Source: CAWEFA01 sp963851385 (GTDB lineage Bacteria > Bacteroidota > Bacteroidia > Bacteroidales > DTGW01). Taken from it: a stretch of 64,000 nt of DNA. Positions 47,649 to 58,232 of the stretch are shown here, piece by piece; position 1 is the stretch's first letter, and each line of letters starts with the position of its first letter. A program made the position numbers and the translations under genes. The stretch is from positions 1 through 64,000 of the forward strand of contig CAWKPE010000019.1 of NCBI GenBank assembly GCA_963851385.1. The letters are read 5' to 3'. Under the pieces are notes generated by a model. It was not told the DNA's origin and did not search any database. It saw only the letters and a list, made by a program, of their open reading frames with translations.

Positions 47649-48713
47649 ATGGAAACAACAATGCAAATTACCGTCAGAAAGGCCAAAGAAAGCCGTACCA
47701 ATGAAGTTGATTTTAATAATCTGGGGTTTGGTAAAGATGTGACAGACCACATGTTTGTTGCTGACTTTAAAAATGGTTCATGGAATGATGCCCGAATTAT
47801 ACCATTCGGGAATCTGTCAATGGCGCCTACTGCATTGGCTTTCCATTATGGGCAAACTGTTTTTGAAGGAATGAAAGCATTTCGTATGGCAGATGGAAAA
47901 ATTTCAATTTTCAGAATTGACAAACATTATAAGCGTTTTAATATCTCTTTGGAACGTATGTCCATGCCAACCGTTCCTTATGAATTATTTGCCGAAAGCA
48001 TCAGATTATTAGTTGCGACAGATGAAGCATGGGTGAAAAATATTAATGGGACATCGCTATATATAAGGCCATTTGAAATAGCTACTGAAGAACGATTTGG
48101 CGTTCATATATCAGATGAATATAAATTTATTGTTTTTACCGGACCTGTGGGCGAATACTATTCAAAACCATTAAAAGTAAAAATTGAAGATAAATTTATC
48201 CGCGCAGCTAAAGGCGGAACCGGCTTTACAAAATGCGGAGGTAATTATGGAGCATCTTTCTATCCAGCAAAACAAGCGAGTCTTCAAGGATTTGACCAGG
48301 TAATATGGACCGATGGCACAGAAGAATTAAATATTGAAGAATCTGGAACTATGAATATAATTTTTGTAATTAATGGAATACTAACTACACCTCCTTTATC
48401 AGATACAATTTTGGACGGTGTTACAAGAGATTCTATTTTAAAATTGGCAACTTTTATGGGATTTAAAACTTCCGAAAGAAAAATCAGTACTCCCGAATTA
48501 CAAAATAAATTTATTGAAGGTAGAATACAGGAAGCATTTGGATGCGGTACTGCTGCAGTTGCCACACCAATTTCATGTATCAATATTAAGGGTATGGATT
48601 TTTATCTGCCGGAATACAATTCAGATAGTTTTGTTCAAAAAGTATCTAAACTCCTTAATGAAATTCGATTGGGGATAAAACCTGATATCTATAATTGGAA
48701 CACGTTAATATAA
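47649..48713 (+). CDS. ilvE: Branched-chain amino acid aminotransferase
   Basis: 354 residues from ATG 47649, which begins METTMQITVRKAKESRT; the upstream in-frame start at 47619 lacks support. Class IV PLP aminotransferase: HYGQTVFEGMKAFRM, the GFTKCGGNYGASF loop with the PLP lysine nearby, and IEESGTMNIIFVINGIL. Length and motifs match the BCAT type 2 group. It converts Leu, Ile and Val to and from their 2-oxo acids with glutamate/2-oxoglutarate in the cytoplasm. Divergent from the MocR gene; a hairpin follows the stop. Confidence 0.93.
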   Translation: METTMQITVRKAKESRTNEVDFNNLGFGKDVTDHMFVADFKNGSWNDARIIPFGNLSMAPTALAFHYGQTVFEGMKAFRMADGKISIFRIDKHYKRFNISLERMSMPTVPYELFAESIRLLVATDEAWVKNINGTSLYIRPFEIATEERFGVHISDEYKFIVFTGPVGEYYSKPLKVKIEDKFIRAAKGGTGFTKCGGNYGASFYPAKQASLQGFDQVIWTDGTEELNIEESGTMNIIFVINGILTTPPLSDTILDGVTRDSILKLATFMGFKTSERKISTPELQNKFIEGRIQEAFGCGTAAVATPISCINIKGMDFYLPEYNSDSFVQKVSKLLNEIRLGIKPDIYNWNTLI

Positions 48714-48720
48714 TTCGTAA

Positions 48721-48766
48721 AAGAGTTTTTGATATTCATTCCAGTTAGAAAAAATCAAAAACTCTT
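48721..48766 (+). other. Hairpin after ilvE
   Basis: A perfect 13-bp inverted repeat, AAGAGTTTTTGAT (48721-48733) with ATCAAAAACTCTT (48754-48766), has a 20-base loop. It starts 7 bases past the stop of ilvE. There is no T-run after it, so a simple Rho-independent terminator is not indicated; it may protect the 3' end. Confidence 0.45.
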
Positions 48767-48808
48767 AATAAAAGCAAACAATTAACAAATATTTAAGTTA
48801 AAAAAGCT

Positions 48809-48838
48809 TTTGAAATTGATAGAATACTCGTTACTTTG
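48809..48838 (+). promoter_or_regulatory. Bacteroidota-type promoter for the DUF362 gene
   Basis: TTTG (48809-48812), a 19-base spacer, then TACTTTG (48832-48838), a TAnnTTTG box missing one base. The ATG lies 31 bases further on at 48870. Confidence 0.4.
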
Positions 48839-48869
48839 ATAGAATCAATTCAACTAAATAAAATAGACT

Positions 48870-51165
48870 ATGAATAATATGAATGAATATCCGGGGAGTT
48901 TGGAAAGATTAAGAAAAAAATTATCGTCTATTAAGCTTTCTGCAAAAGTTATTTTCATAATTATAGGAATAGCATCAACGATTTGGTTCCTATTTAGAGT
49001 TATTCCAAAACCACAAAGAGCTACTTATCCATGCATGAGGGCTGCAGCTCCCATAATGTCAGGGTTTATTATTTACTTGTTTTCTTTGGGAGGTTCAGTA
49101 ATCTTATTTCGGAAAGCTTTTGCTAATCTGAAAAAAGCTAAATATTGGTCAGCCATTATTGCATTTATAATTTGTTTTTTGCTAATACTGGTTTTCAACC
49201 TAAGTAATGTGAAAAATATTTATTCAAATGTTTTAGGAATTACCTGGACAAAAGGAGTATTGCCTGATGCACCTAATACTCCTATGGGTACACCATGGGG
49301 CATTAATCCAGGTCGTGTAGCCTGGGCTTGGAGTCCTAGCGCAACAAATGAGAACTGTCCCAATACAATTGATAATGCTTATTTTATGGCTGCCAACAAT
49401 AACCAAGATACAATTAACAAACTTGCCAATAAAGCTATTATGATTATTGCCGGAAAAAATACTGTTGCAGCATCATGGGACACAATTTTTAAAAGTTTCA
49501 ATAAAAGAAAAACTGGCACTGCGACAGGTTATTCTTCAGGACAGAAAATTTTTATAAAAGTCAATAATGGCCAGGCAGGATGGGCTATTGATGATAGCTT
49601 AGCTGAAACAGGACAATATTCCCCAGGAACAGGGATCAGTAATTGTGCAATGTCAAATACATCTCCTCAAGCAGTGTTGGCATTTCTTGTACAGCTTATT
49701 GACAGTTGTGGAATTGCCCAGGGAAATATTATGATAGGTGAACCAATGACACATGTGTACAAAAGTATGTATGATATCGTACATCCGAAATATCCATCTG
49801 TTAAATTAATGGATAAAGAAAATCATACAAATCTTGGAAGAACTACTTCAACTGGTTGGATTAGTAATGTGATTATCTACTCAGATAGTGCTCATGTCAT
49901 GACTGGTGCTGGTAAGGATGATATGATGAAGGAAATGTACAATGCGGATTATGTCATCAATATTGCAGCATTAAAAGCACATGCACGAAGTGGTGTAACA
50001 TTATGTGCTAAGAATAATTTTGGATCAAGTACTCATGGAGGTTCATACAGTGCAAGTGTTTTACATTCAGGTTCAATAAATCCAAACGCAGATAATGACG
50101 ATCTTACCAATGCCCGAGGCAGTTATCACATGTACCGTGTATTGACTGACCTTATGGGACACAAAAAAATTGGAAGAAATACAGTATTATTTGTAGTTGA
50201 TGGATTATGGGGTGGTATAGAAGCTACAGATATGCCAGTAAAATGGCAGATGGCTCCTTTTAATAATGATTTTCCCAGCTCGCTCTTTGTTTCTCAGGAC
50301 GAAATTGCCGTTGAATCAGTTTGTCTTGACTTTCTCAGAGCAGAAGCTGATATAAATACTTACTTTAATAATCGCCCGTTCTTCCCTGCAGTTGATGATT
50401 ATCTGCACCAAGGTGCTACTAAAGCTAATTGGCCCGACAGTATTATTAATTTAAGTAATATATGGTATCCATTTGCCGGATACGATCCTGAAGGAGATGG
50501 AACTTTTATGCCTTCTCTTGGTGTCCATGAACATTGGAACAATTCTACAGATAAACAATACAGCCGTAACCTGTTTATTAATGGAACTGGTATTGAACTT
50601 AAAACTTATCCTTCAAATCTTGTTACTTATGGTTCTGCAACAGCCTTAAACTTGACTGTCAACGTGACCGATGGAACCTCTCCATTAGCAGATGCTATAG
50701 TTATTATAAAAGGTTCTAATTATTTAACTGATGCTAATGGGCAAGTTGTAATTGGAAATCTTCAGACAACTACAGGATTAAATTATACAATTCAAAAAAA
50801 AGGTTTTAACTCGTATACAGGACAAATAGATATTAATGCCGATACTGAAATAACTAAGTCACTTTCTGCAATAAAAGTTTCAGTAAAATCTATCGAAAAT
50901 TTCTCCTTCACAGCTTTCAATTTCGATTTCTCCTAACCCTTCCTGGGACAAAACAACAATAACTTATACCATTAAATCGAACACGAATGTCTCTTTGTTT
51001 TTAGTTTCGATGGATGGGAAAATTGTTCAACATATCAAACAGGCTCAATTACCAAGCGGTAATTACTCTGAAAAAATAAATGTAGAAAACCTAAAAAGTG
51101 GAACGTACATTTGTGTATTGAAAACAGCAGATGGTATAAAAACTACTAAACTTGAAGTACGATAA
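48870..51165 (+). pseudogene. DUF362 domain protein with T9SS sorting domain, C-terminal frameshift
   Basis: The first frame (688 codons, to 50936) has three hydrophobic N-terminal segments (about 23-120). The DUF362 domain lies in about 190-560: GQKIFIKVNNGQAGW, MIGEPMTHVYKSMYD, NADYVINIAALKAHARSGVT. A short Ig-like piece and the end of the frame follow. A single-base shift near 50905-50930 continues the protein as SISISPNPSWDKTTITYTIK, then FLVSMDGKIVQ and LKSGTYICVLK to a stop at 51165. That is a normal type A T9SS sorting domain. Without it the product would lack its export tag. DUF362 members often accompany Fe-S proteins; function here unknown. Confidence 0.82.
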
Positions 51166-51267
51166 TTCAATGATTAAAAGAATTGAAATAATTATTCAGA
51201 TTTCCCCCAACGGGAGCATTTTATATGCTTCCGTTGATTAAAAAAATAGTATCATAAAACTGTTATA

Positions 51268-52503
51268 ATGAAAAATTTTAGCCTTATTTTTTTTACAATA
51301 TTTTTTATCAGTTTTGTTTCTTGTAAAAAAGAAGAAGCAAAAAGTGATCAAAAAGAATTATTATCATTTACACTAAAAGAGCAAATTGATAGCGCAATAA
51401 TTGACAACACAGATCATACCGTAATGATTTCAGTCGCAACTAATGCAAATTTGAAAAAACTTTCTCCTAAAATTGTTATTTCAGAAAAAGCATCTATTAA
51501 ACCTGTATCGGGTGATAGTATCGATTTTTCTATTGGCCCGGTTATTTTTACCATAACCGCTGAAGATAATAGTACTCAAGCGTGGCAGGTTATTGTCAAT
51601 CAATTTTTCCCTAATATTAATCAAAAATCAATATTATGTATTGTTATAGATAATTCTGACATAATGTGGATTGGAACAGACAGTGGGTTATACAAAAGTT
51701 ATGAAAGTGGTTATCTTATTGAGAATATTTTAAGCCCATCAAAAATTTTATCTCTATTCTACGAACAAAGCTCAAACTCTTTATGGGTTGGAACTGATAA
51801 CGGGCTTTCCAAAGTAATCATGAGCAGTTCTGGAATTTCGCTTAACGTTATTCCATCGATAAATTTAAGCAATCAATCCGTACAGACTGCTTATGTGGAT
51901 TCCTCATCAAAAAGATGGTTTGGTACAGCCGATGGTTTGTCATTAAATAAAAATACAACATGGAAAAAGGCAAATTTCTATTATAATTTATATGACAATT
52001 TAGTTCCGCTGGATATTGAAAAAGCAAGTATCAACTCCATTGCCAGTTGGGATGGCGATTATTATTTTGCCACCAATCTTTATGGTTTGTACAGAACATA
52101 TAATTATAATGATTCTGTTGATGCTTTTACAGGTGCAACCCAATGGGGAAACCCATATAATGGCACTGCCATTACAGATACAATGTTTGTAGTATTCGTC
52201 GATTCAAAAGGGAACCAATGGATGGGAGGCACAAATGGAGTTCAAGTCCATTCAGGACATGATTCGAAATCGAACATTATTTATTATGGTAACAAACTGC
52301 CAAATTTATATGTTCATGCCATTGCTGAAGCTCCTGATGGAAAAATTTGGGTCGGTACCGAAAATGGAATTGCTATTTTTAATGGTAGTACCTGGACAAA
52401 TAATACAACCATTTTACCAGATCCATTTGTTACAGCTATTGCATTTGACAAAGATGGAAGCGCCTGGATTGGAACAAAAAAAGGACTCGTAAATATTAAT
52501 TAA
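51268..52503 (+). CDS. Two-component-regulator-propeller-type lipoprotein
   Basis: 411 residues. Lipoprotein signal with lipobox FVSC at about residues 16-19. An Ig-like DUF5018-type domain occupies about 30-115 (SFTLKEQIDSAIIDNT, then FSIGPVIFTITAEDNSTQAW). From about 125 on there are about seven Reg_prop beta-propeller blades with the W-x-GT-x-x-G-L/I signature: MWIGTDSGLYKS, LWVGTDNGLSKV, IWVGTENGIAIF, AWIGTKKGLVNI. The histidine kinase part of hybrid two-component systems is absent, so this is a stand-alone surface or periplasmic propeller with a ligand-binding role only by analogy. Confidence 0.84.
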   Translation: MKNFSLIFFTIFFISFVSCKKEEAKSDQKELLSFTLKEQIDSAIIDNTDHTVMISVATNANLKKLSPKIVISEKASIKPVSGDSIDFSIGPVIFTITAEDNSTQAWQVIVNQFFPNINQKSILCIVIDNSDIMWIGTDSGLYKSYESGYLIENILSPSKILSLFYEQSSNSLWVGTDNGLSKVIMSSSGISLNVIPSINLSNQSVQTAYVDSSSKRWFGTADGLSLNKNTTWKKANFYYNLYDNLVPLDIEKASINSIASWDGDYYFATNLYGLYRTYNYNDSVDAFTGATQWGNPYNGTAITDTMFVVFVDSKGNQWMGGTNGVQVHSGHDSKSNIIYYGNKLPNLYVHAIAEAPDGKIWVGTENGIAIFNGSTWTNNTTILPDPFVTAIAFDKDGSAWIGTKKGLVNIN

Positions 52504-52710
52504 CAAGACAACGGAGGAAACTTTCAGTTTTCAAGAAATTTAAGTTAGTGTTGTTTAATGGAGCTTTCCATAAACCCACTTAAAATTTATCTCATCAGAA
52601 TTTAATATCATATCCAGTTATCAACTAAACGTTTAATGATTTGTTTTTGAATAAACTTATATTGAAAGGAAATGTGATATTTCTGTTCTTCAAAAATTAA
52701 AAAATGTTTT

Positions 52711-53739
52711 ATGAATGCAATGCTCATTAATGCAATAACAAGTCTTTCCAATAATCGTGAACCACTTCAAAAAGCTGATATTTCCATTCCAAGACCGGGT
52801 GAAAATGAAATATTAATCCGGGTAAGTATTTGTGGCGTGTGCCATACTGAAATTGATGAAATAGAAGGCAGAACACCACCACCAAAATTACCGGTAATTC
52901 CGGGTCACCAGGTTATCGGATTTGTACATGATTCTAACGGATATGATTTAATTGTCAAACCAGGAACTAGAGTTGGTGTAGCTTGGATATATTCCTCCTG
53001 TGGCAATTGCAGTTTTTGTAAATCAGGGAATGAGAATCTTTGTTCTTCTTTTTTAGCTACCGGCCGCGACAGAAATGGCGGTTATGCAGAATACATGGTT
53101 GCCCACAAAGATTTTGTTTATGAAATACCAAAGGAAATAAGCAATGAACAAGCAGCACCATTATTATGTGCCGGTGCAGTGGGATATCGTTCATTACGCC
53201 TAACGGGAATAGAAAATGGTCAAATTTTAGGATTGACTGGATTTGGAGCATCAGGTCATCTTGTGTTAAAGCTTGCAAAATATCTATATCCAAAATCTAA
53301 AATTTTCATATTCGCCCGCAATATTGAAGAGAGGAAATTTGCTATTGAACTTGGTGCCACATGGGCCGGCGATACTAGTGACACCCCTCCTGAAAAAATT
53401 GATGCAATTATTGATACAACCCCAGTATGGAAACCTGTTTTAGATGAATTAAAAAATCTAAATCCAGGTGGACGCCTTGTTATTAATGCTATTCGTAAAG
53501 AAGATGTAGATAAAAAAAGCCTTGAATCAATTGATTATTCAACTCATTTATGGAATGAAAAAGAAATTAAAAGCGTTGCCAATGTTACAAGAAACGATGT
53601 AAAGGAATTTCTTCAACTGGCTGCAAAAATTCCAATTTTTCCCGAAATACAAACTTATCCGTTGTCAAAAGCAAATATTGCTTTGCTTGAAATAAAAGAA
53701 AGAAAAATTAAGGGCGCTAAAGTCTTAGTTATTAAATAA
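52711..53739 (+). CDS. Zinc-dependent alcohol dehydrogenase (MDR family)
   Basis: 342 residues. Catalytic zinc motif: Cys in ICGVCHTEIDEIEGR and GHQVIG. Structural zinc: CGNCSFCKSGNENLC with four Cys. A Rossmann segment GLTGFGASGHLVLKLAKYL binds NAD(P). The layout is that of AdhP/AdhA-type MDR alcohol dehydrogenases, which oxidise small alcohols or reduce aldehydes in the cytoplasm. The segment KPGTRVGVAWIYSSCG fits this group well. Single gene, followed by a terminator in a convergent intergenic space. Confidence 0.9.
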   Translation: MNAMLINAITSLSNNREPLQKADISIPRPGENEILIRVSICGVCHTEIDEIEGRTPPPKLPVIPGHQVIGFVHDSNGYDLIVKPGTRVGVAWIYSSCGNCSFCKSGNENLCSSFLATGRDRNGGYAEYMVAHKDFVYEIPKEISNEQAAPLLCAGAVGYRSLRLTGIENGQILGLTGFGASGHLVLKLAKYLYPKSKIFIFARNIEERKFAIELGATWAGDTSDTPPEKIDAIIDTTPVWKPVLDELKNLNPGGRLVINAIRKEDVDKKSLESIDYSTHLWNEKEIKSVANVTRNDVKEFLQLAAKIPIFPEIQTYPLSKANIALLEIKERKIKGAKVLVIK

Positions 53740-53797
53740 CAGTATTATTTTGCAAATAATCCACTAATTAAAAGGGAAAGTATATATTATAAATACA

Positions 53798-53821
53798 AGG
53801 TACAAAAAGTGCCTCCTTTTT
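53798..53821 (+). terminator. Terminator after the alcohol dehydrogenase gene
   Basis: AGGTAC (53798-53803), loop of five A, GTGCCT (53809-53814; one T-G pair), then CC and five T. It lies 58 bases past the stop and reaches the stop codon of the convergent SiaC-like gene. Confidence 0.6.
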
Positions 53822-54194
53822 AAAACGATTCCACTTCTTCAAGAATGAAAGGCAGTTTTAAAATCGATTTAAAATCTTCACCCAGAGTTTGTATTTCCAA
53901 ATCACCTTTTACAAAATACCAATTAACAATAACATCGTTACCTTTAGCATATAATGATTCCAAAGCTTCAAATATTGTCATTAAGGAGCGGTTTGAACTG
54001 CTGTTTGAATATTCAAGATATATTTTTGCCTTAGTATGTGTTAAAGGATTTTTAGAATATTCTTCAATTAATTCGATAATTGGCTCATATAAAAAAGTAC
54101 TGTCTTCAGGTATTGATCTTCCTGAAATTATTAAAGTATCATTATCGAACTTTATCAATGGAGTATGTGATGTTTTTTCAATAAAATAGTTCAT
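53820..54194 (-). CDS. SiaC-family (DUF1987) regulatory phosphoprotein
   Basis: 124 residues covering the whole DUF1987/SiaC domain: MNYFIEKTSHTPLIKFDNDT, ISGRSIPEDSTFLYEPIIEL, YLEYSNSSSNRSLMTIFEAL (the phosphorylation-site region SNSS-S) and VNWYFVKGDLEIQTLGEDF. In characterised systems SiaC-like proteins bind a diguanylate cyclase or SpoIIE-type phosphatase and are controlled by Ser/Thr phosphorylation. No partner SiaA/SiaB/SiaD genes are adjacent, so its partner must lie elsewhere. Cytoplasmic. Confidence 0.85.
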   Translation of the reverse strand: MNYFIEKTSHTPLIKFDNDTLIISGRSIPEDSTFLYEPIIELIEEYSKNPLTHTKAKIYLEYSNSSSNRSLMTIFEALESLYAKGNDVIVNWYFVKGDLEIQTLGEDFKSILKLPFILEEVESF

Positions 54195-54534
54195 TTTACA
54201 GGTAATTTACATTACTTTTTTTTTCGATAATTTATTTATTATTAATTGAAAATAACAAACCACAAATTACTACATCTAAAATTTGCTTTATTTAACTTTA
54301 AAATTAGCAAACTACTTATTCAATAACAACTTTAATTGTGATTTTTAATTTGCGTACTTTATTTTCTCAATACCTGAAAAATAAAATCAGATTTTTGTGC
54401 TATTAAAATTCTTTCCTGTTATTTGCAGCAAACACATGAAGATGAAAATCCATCAGTTTATGATTATCACTTTAATGCCACCAATGACGTTCATTATTAT
54501 TTGTGCCAATTATTACCATCGGATTTATAAATTG
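54195..54534. other. AT-rich intergenic region
   Basis: 340 bp between the start of the SiaC-like gene and the 3' end of the GH2 gene (both minus strand). No gene, strong hairpin or T-run was found; the SiaC-like promoter should be in its left part. Confidence 0.5.
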
Positions 54535-57500
54535 CTATTTACTAATATTTATCCCTTCAGCAATTACAGCAGGTTTTTCACCACGAGTATCAGCATTTTC
54601 GACTTCTATCTTTACTGTTCGTTTTTCACCTGGCATTAGTGAAATATAGTTATCGCTGTAAATTACAGGAAGTATAAGATCGCCTGTCTTTTCCCTGATT
54701 ACTTTCAATCTTACCATTAGAGCAGGATATTTAGTTGAATTGGTCAAAGTAGTTAATAAATACCATCGATTGTCTTTTTGTTCCATTGATGTTTCCTGAA
54801 CTAACTTTACTTTTGGCATTTCTCTAATGGCTTTCCCATTTCCATTTTCCAACCCTCTGCAATAGAAATTCTCTGAAATTATTTTGTCTCCTTTCATCAA
54901 TTTTAGCCTTATGAAATATATATTTGCAAGTCCTGTTGGGTACTGCATTTTAAAGCATCTTACAATATTATCTTCCCGGCAATCAAGTGCAGTATCTCTT
55001 TCCCATTTTACTGAACCGTCAAAATTCAGGACTTGCATGTTAGCCGTAAGTCCAGTACCCTCTCCGGAACTGTAGTTCACAACTTCAATACTGTCGGTGT
55101 AAGCGTTCCATTGTATATGCAAAGGTTCCGAGGCTTTTTTACATCCAAAATAAGCAGCAGTAGGTTCGAAATAATAGTCATAAGTCTGCCAAACCAAGGA
55201 AGGCCAGGCAGGATGGCTCATCCATAGAAGCATACCCATACGGTTTTTCCCCTGTGCTTCAAACATGGCACGATAACCCTCGTAGTTTATCCATTGAGCC
55301 AAACAGAGCCATTCTTTTATTTTATCAACTAGGCCAAAACTTTCAATTATCATTTGATTGAATGTTGATCCCTTTTGTGCACCATCCTGACAAAAATCAT
55401 GAAGTCCCCACATATCATTCTGTGGCCACATTGATGAATCTGGCATCATATTTTTTAAACTTTCATAATTGACAATATTTGGCATTCCCAATTCACTGTG
55501 TAGTTTTGTCGTGGCTCTTTCTTTAAAATAAAATGAAACCGGCATAGCCCTGTAAGGCCCTCCCCCACTGACAATACCAGAAGCTGAATTGGAAATATAT
55601 TTTATTTCCGGATGATTTATTGATAATATCTTCCTGATTGATGTATCAATAATAAGAGGAGGATTGCCTTCATTGCGCCCACAATATAAAGCAAGGGAAG
55701 GATGATTACGTATACGTTTCACATAATCCTCAACATTATTTATAAACATCTTATTATCATCCGGATCTGGTCCGTCAAAAGGATTAGCCAGCCAAAAGTC
55801 CTGCCAGATCATAATACCATATTTATCACATGCATCATAAAATTCATCATTGCCTGTTTGACCCACCCAGTTTCGAATCATAGTAAAGTTCATTTCTTTA
55901 TGATAACGTACAGCAATGTCATATTCTCTACTCCTGTATTGAAGCATAGATTCCGGGAAACCCCAATTTCCACCACGACCAATAAATCGTTTGCCGTTTA
56001 TCCAAATTTTAAGTACTCCTCCTTCTTCTGAATAAGTCATTTTCCTGATACCTGTTTTTATTAATTTGTCATCCGACACCAGATTATCATTTGTTATAAA
56101 CTTCAGTTCAACAGGATAAAGATTTTGTTCACCGTATCCGCAAGGCCACCAAAGTTTAGGATTATGGATTTTCAAAGCCGGATTTGCAGATGTATCGACT
56201 TTCACTATTTTTGTTTCCAAAGCTTTTAATGAAACAGATTGTTCAAAAACAATATTACCGAATTTTCCTGCCAATTTTCCTGATAAAGCTGTAGAATCAT
56301 GATTAACTAACAATACTTCTAAACTAATATTTGCTACTGTAGTATCCGGAAGTGGAATATCTGATTTAATAAAAGGATTATCAATTGTTACTTGTCCGTT
56401 AGCTGTAAGATAAACATTATTCCAAATCCCGGCATTTCTGCCACGAATTGTTGGAATCCAATCCCATCCTACCGATGCATGAAAAGTGGGATTATCTGCT
56501 CCCAGCTCACCTCCGTTTTTATCGGGAGTCATCTTCGATTGTTCTGTAACATAACCAGGTTTATCATTTTTTTCAATGCAAACGGCAAGAGAATTTCTTA
56601 GCCCTGGGATAAGCAAATTACTGACATCAAATTTTCCCCGCATGAATGCTCCTTCAATGCGTCCTAACTTTTTGCCGTTTAAAAAAATATTTGCTTTCCA
56701 GTTTATACCATCAAAATTCAGAAAAACGTGTTTCCCTTTAAATGAAACCGGAGGTACAAATTCAGTTCGATACCAAAAGTCAGAATAAAAATATGAATCC
56801 GATATAAGTGTTTGGTTGTTACTAAAGTTCGGATCAGGTATGGCTCCGGCATTAAGGTAACTAACCAGTACAGTTCCCGGAACGGTTGCAACAACCCAAT
56901 CATTATCACGAAATCCTGGAATAGAAAGCTCTTCTCCATTAACTTTGACCAATGATTCTCGTTGCACTTTCCAGGAGCCACCTGATAAAAACATTTTTCC
57001 ATCATTACCGATTGGTGGTGATGGCTTTGGACTTGCTACAAGTCCGCCCCGGCCAAATACTTCAATTTCGCTAAGTATATATCCATCTGATGATGCAGGC
57101 TGATTCATTAATAGTCGCACATACCTTCCTTTCACGGCTTGACCAAAATTGAATTTATCTATTAATCCCTTTCCATTTGTATAGGTTTTTATATTTATCC
57201 AATTTGCAGCATCTTCTGATACTTGAATAGAACCATCCAATGCACGACGAATCCAATAAATATTTATTTGATCGAAATAACATGAAGCACCTAAATCAAC
57301 ATACACCCACTCATCCTTATTTCCCAGGCTTTTCCATGCGCTGGTGAAATTGTAAGGACCACCAATTTCAACTTTCTTATTATGATTAAAAACTGATACT
57401 TCAGCAACCCGCCAACTTTTTGAATTTAAAGAATTCAGTTCTACTTTATAAAATTTATGAGAAGAACTTTTTTGTATATTGATAGAATAGTTATATGATC

Positions 57501-58137
57501 GCAGGTCTTTGGGCATCCAGCTTCTATAAGTTTCAGGAAACATTTCGCCCGGAAAACCTTTGCCATTGATCCGTCCAATTTCTTCCCATGAAATTGTATC
57601 ATCAGAACCAAAAACTATACATTCCCAACCTTTAGCATCCAAATCATTTATTGATAAATTACCCGAGATATTTATGTTGTCTATTCCAGTTTTTAATGTG
57701 TTTCCATTAGTTCCAAATATCATCCAAACCTTTGAGCCATTTAAAGTAATCGAAGACATCGGATTATGATCAAAGAAATACTCGCGTTCTTTTTTTATCA
57801 GATTACCGTATTCACTGCATGATGCAATTATCCACTCTGGCATTACAGTATCCTTAATACCATCAGTCAGCAATTGAGCCGTAAGATTGTAATCGTAACT
57901 GCTGGATTGATAAACTGGTCTCAGTAAGGCAAGATTCCGGTAAGTAGAATTGTCAATGAGCAATATTGGAGAAAAGTCTTCTTTAACATTTCCCGGATAA
58001 ACACCTATACCTCTAGTACATTCCTGCGCATAAAGCGTAACTTTTGGATATAATCCAAATATCAAAACAAAGACAAATGTAATACAAAACAAGTATAATT
58101 TGGATGTTTCACGATTTTGCAGGTAAATATCTCTCAT
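54535..58137 (-). CDS. Glycoside hydrolase family 2 exo-glycosidase with two discoidin domains
   Basis: 1,200 residues with a signal or membrane anchor (about 15-38). A first discoidin (F5/8 type C)-like region lies at about 65-240. A second lies at about 245-365, with SEIEVFGRGG. The GH2 sugar-binding (about 385-560), immunoglobulin-like (about 585-690) and TIM-barrel (about 700-990) domains follow. GRNEGNPP places the acid/base at Glu823 and HSELGMP the nucleophile at Glu882. WQDFWLANPFDGPDPDD is typical of exo-beta-D-glucosaminidase/beta-mannosidase-like members. The substrate is probably a beta-linked amino sugar or mannoside, inferred from motif only. Not next to SusC/SusD genes. Confidence 0.85.
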   Translation of the reverse strand: MRDIYLQNRETSKLYLFCITFVFVLIFGLYPKVTLYAQECTRGIGVYPGNVKEDFSPILLIDNSTYRNLALLRPVYQSSSYDYNLTAQLLTDGIKDTVMPEWIIASCSEYGNLIKKEREYFFDHNPMSSITLNGSKVWMIFGTNGNTLKTGIDNINISGNLSINDLDAKGWECIVFGSDDTISWEEIGRINGKGFPGEMFPETYRSWMPKDLRSYNYSINIQKSSSHKFYKVELNSLNSKSWRVAEVSVFNHNKKVEIGGPYNFTSAWKSLGNKDEWVYVDLGASCYFDQINIYWIRRALDGSIQVSEDAANWINIKTYTNGKGLIDKFNFGQAVKGRYVRLLMNQPASSDGYILSEIEVFGRGGLVASPKPSPPIGNDGKMFLSGGSWKVQRESLVKVNGEELSIPGFRDNDWVVATVPGTVLVSYLNAGAIPDPNFSNNQTLISDSYFYSDFWYRTEFVPPVSFKGKHVFLNFDGINWKANIFLNGKKLGRIEGAFMRGKFDVSNLLIPGLRNSLAVCIEKNDKPGYVTEQSKMTPDKNGGELGADNPTFHASVGWDWIPTIRGRNAGIWNNVYLTANGQVTIDNPFIKSDIPLPDTTVANISLEVLLVNHDSTALSGKLAGKFGNIVFEQSVSLKALETKIVKVDTSANPALKIHNPKLWWPCGYGEQNLYPVELKFITNDNLVSDDKLIKTGIRKMTYSEEGGVLKIWINGKRFIGRGGNWGFPESMLQYRSREYDIAVRYHKEMNFTMIRNWVGQTGNDEFYDACDKYGIMIWQDFWLANPFDGPDPDDNKMFINNVEDYVKRIRNHPSLALYCGRNEGNPPLIIDTSIRKILSINHPEIKYISNSASGIVSGGGPYRAMPVSFYFKERATTKLHSELGMPNIVNYESLKNMMPDSSMWPQNDMWGLHDFCQDGAQKGSTFNQMIIESFGLVDKIKEWLCLAQWINYEGYRAMFEAQGKNRMGMLLWMSHPAWPSLVWQTYDYYFEPTAAYFGCKKASEPLHIQWNAYTDSIEVVNYSSGEGTGLTANMQVLNFDGSVKWERDTALDCREDNIVRCFKMQYPTGLANIYFIRLKLMKGDKIISENFYCRGLENGNGKAIREMPKVKLVQETSMEQKDNRWYLLTTLTNSTKYPALMVRLKVIREKTGDLILPVIYSDNYISLMPGEKRTVKIEVENADTRGEKPAVIAEGINISK

Positions 58138-58232
58138 ATGTCTTTTCTATATAATAATTGTTCCTATCAGGTATATGATATATCTTAAAATTGAACAGTA
58201 TGAATCCCTGTATTTACTTTATCTTTATATAC

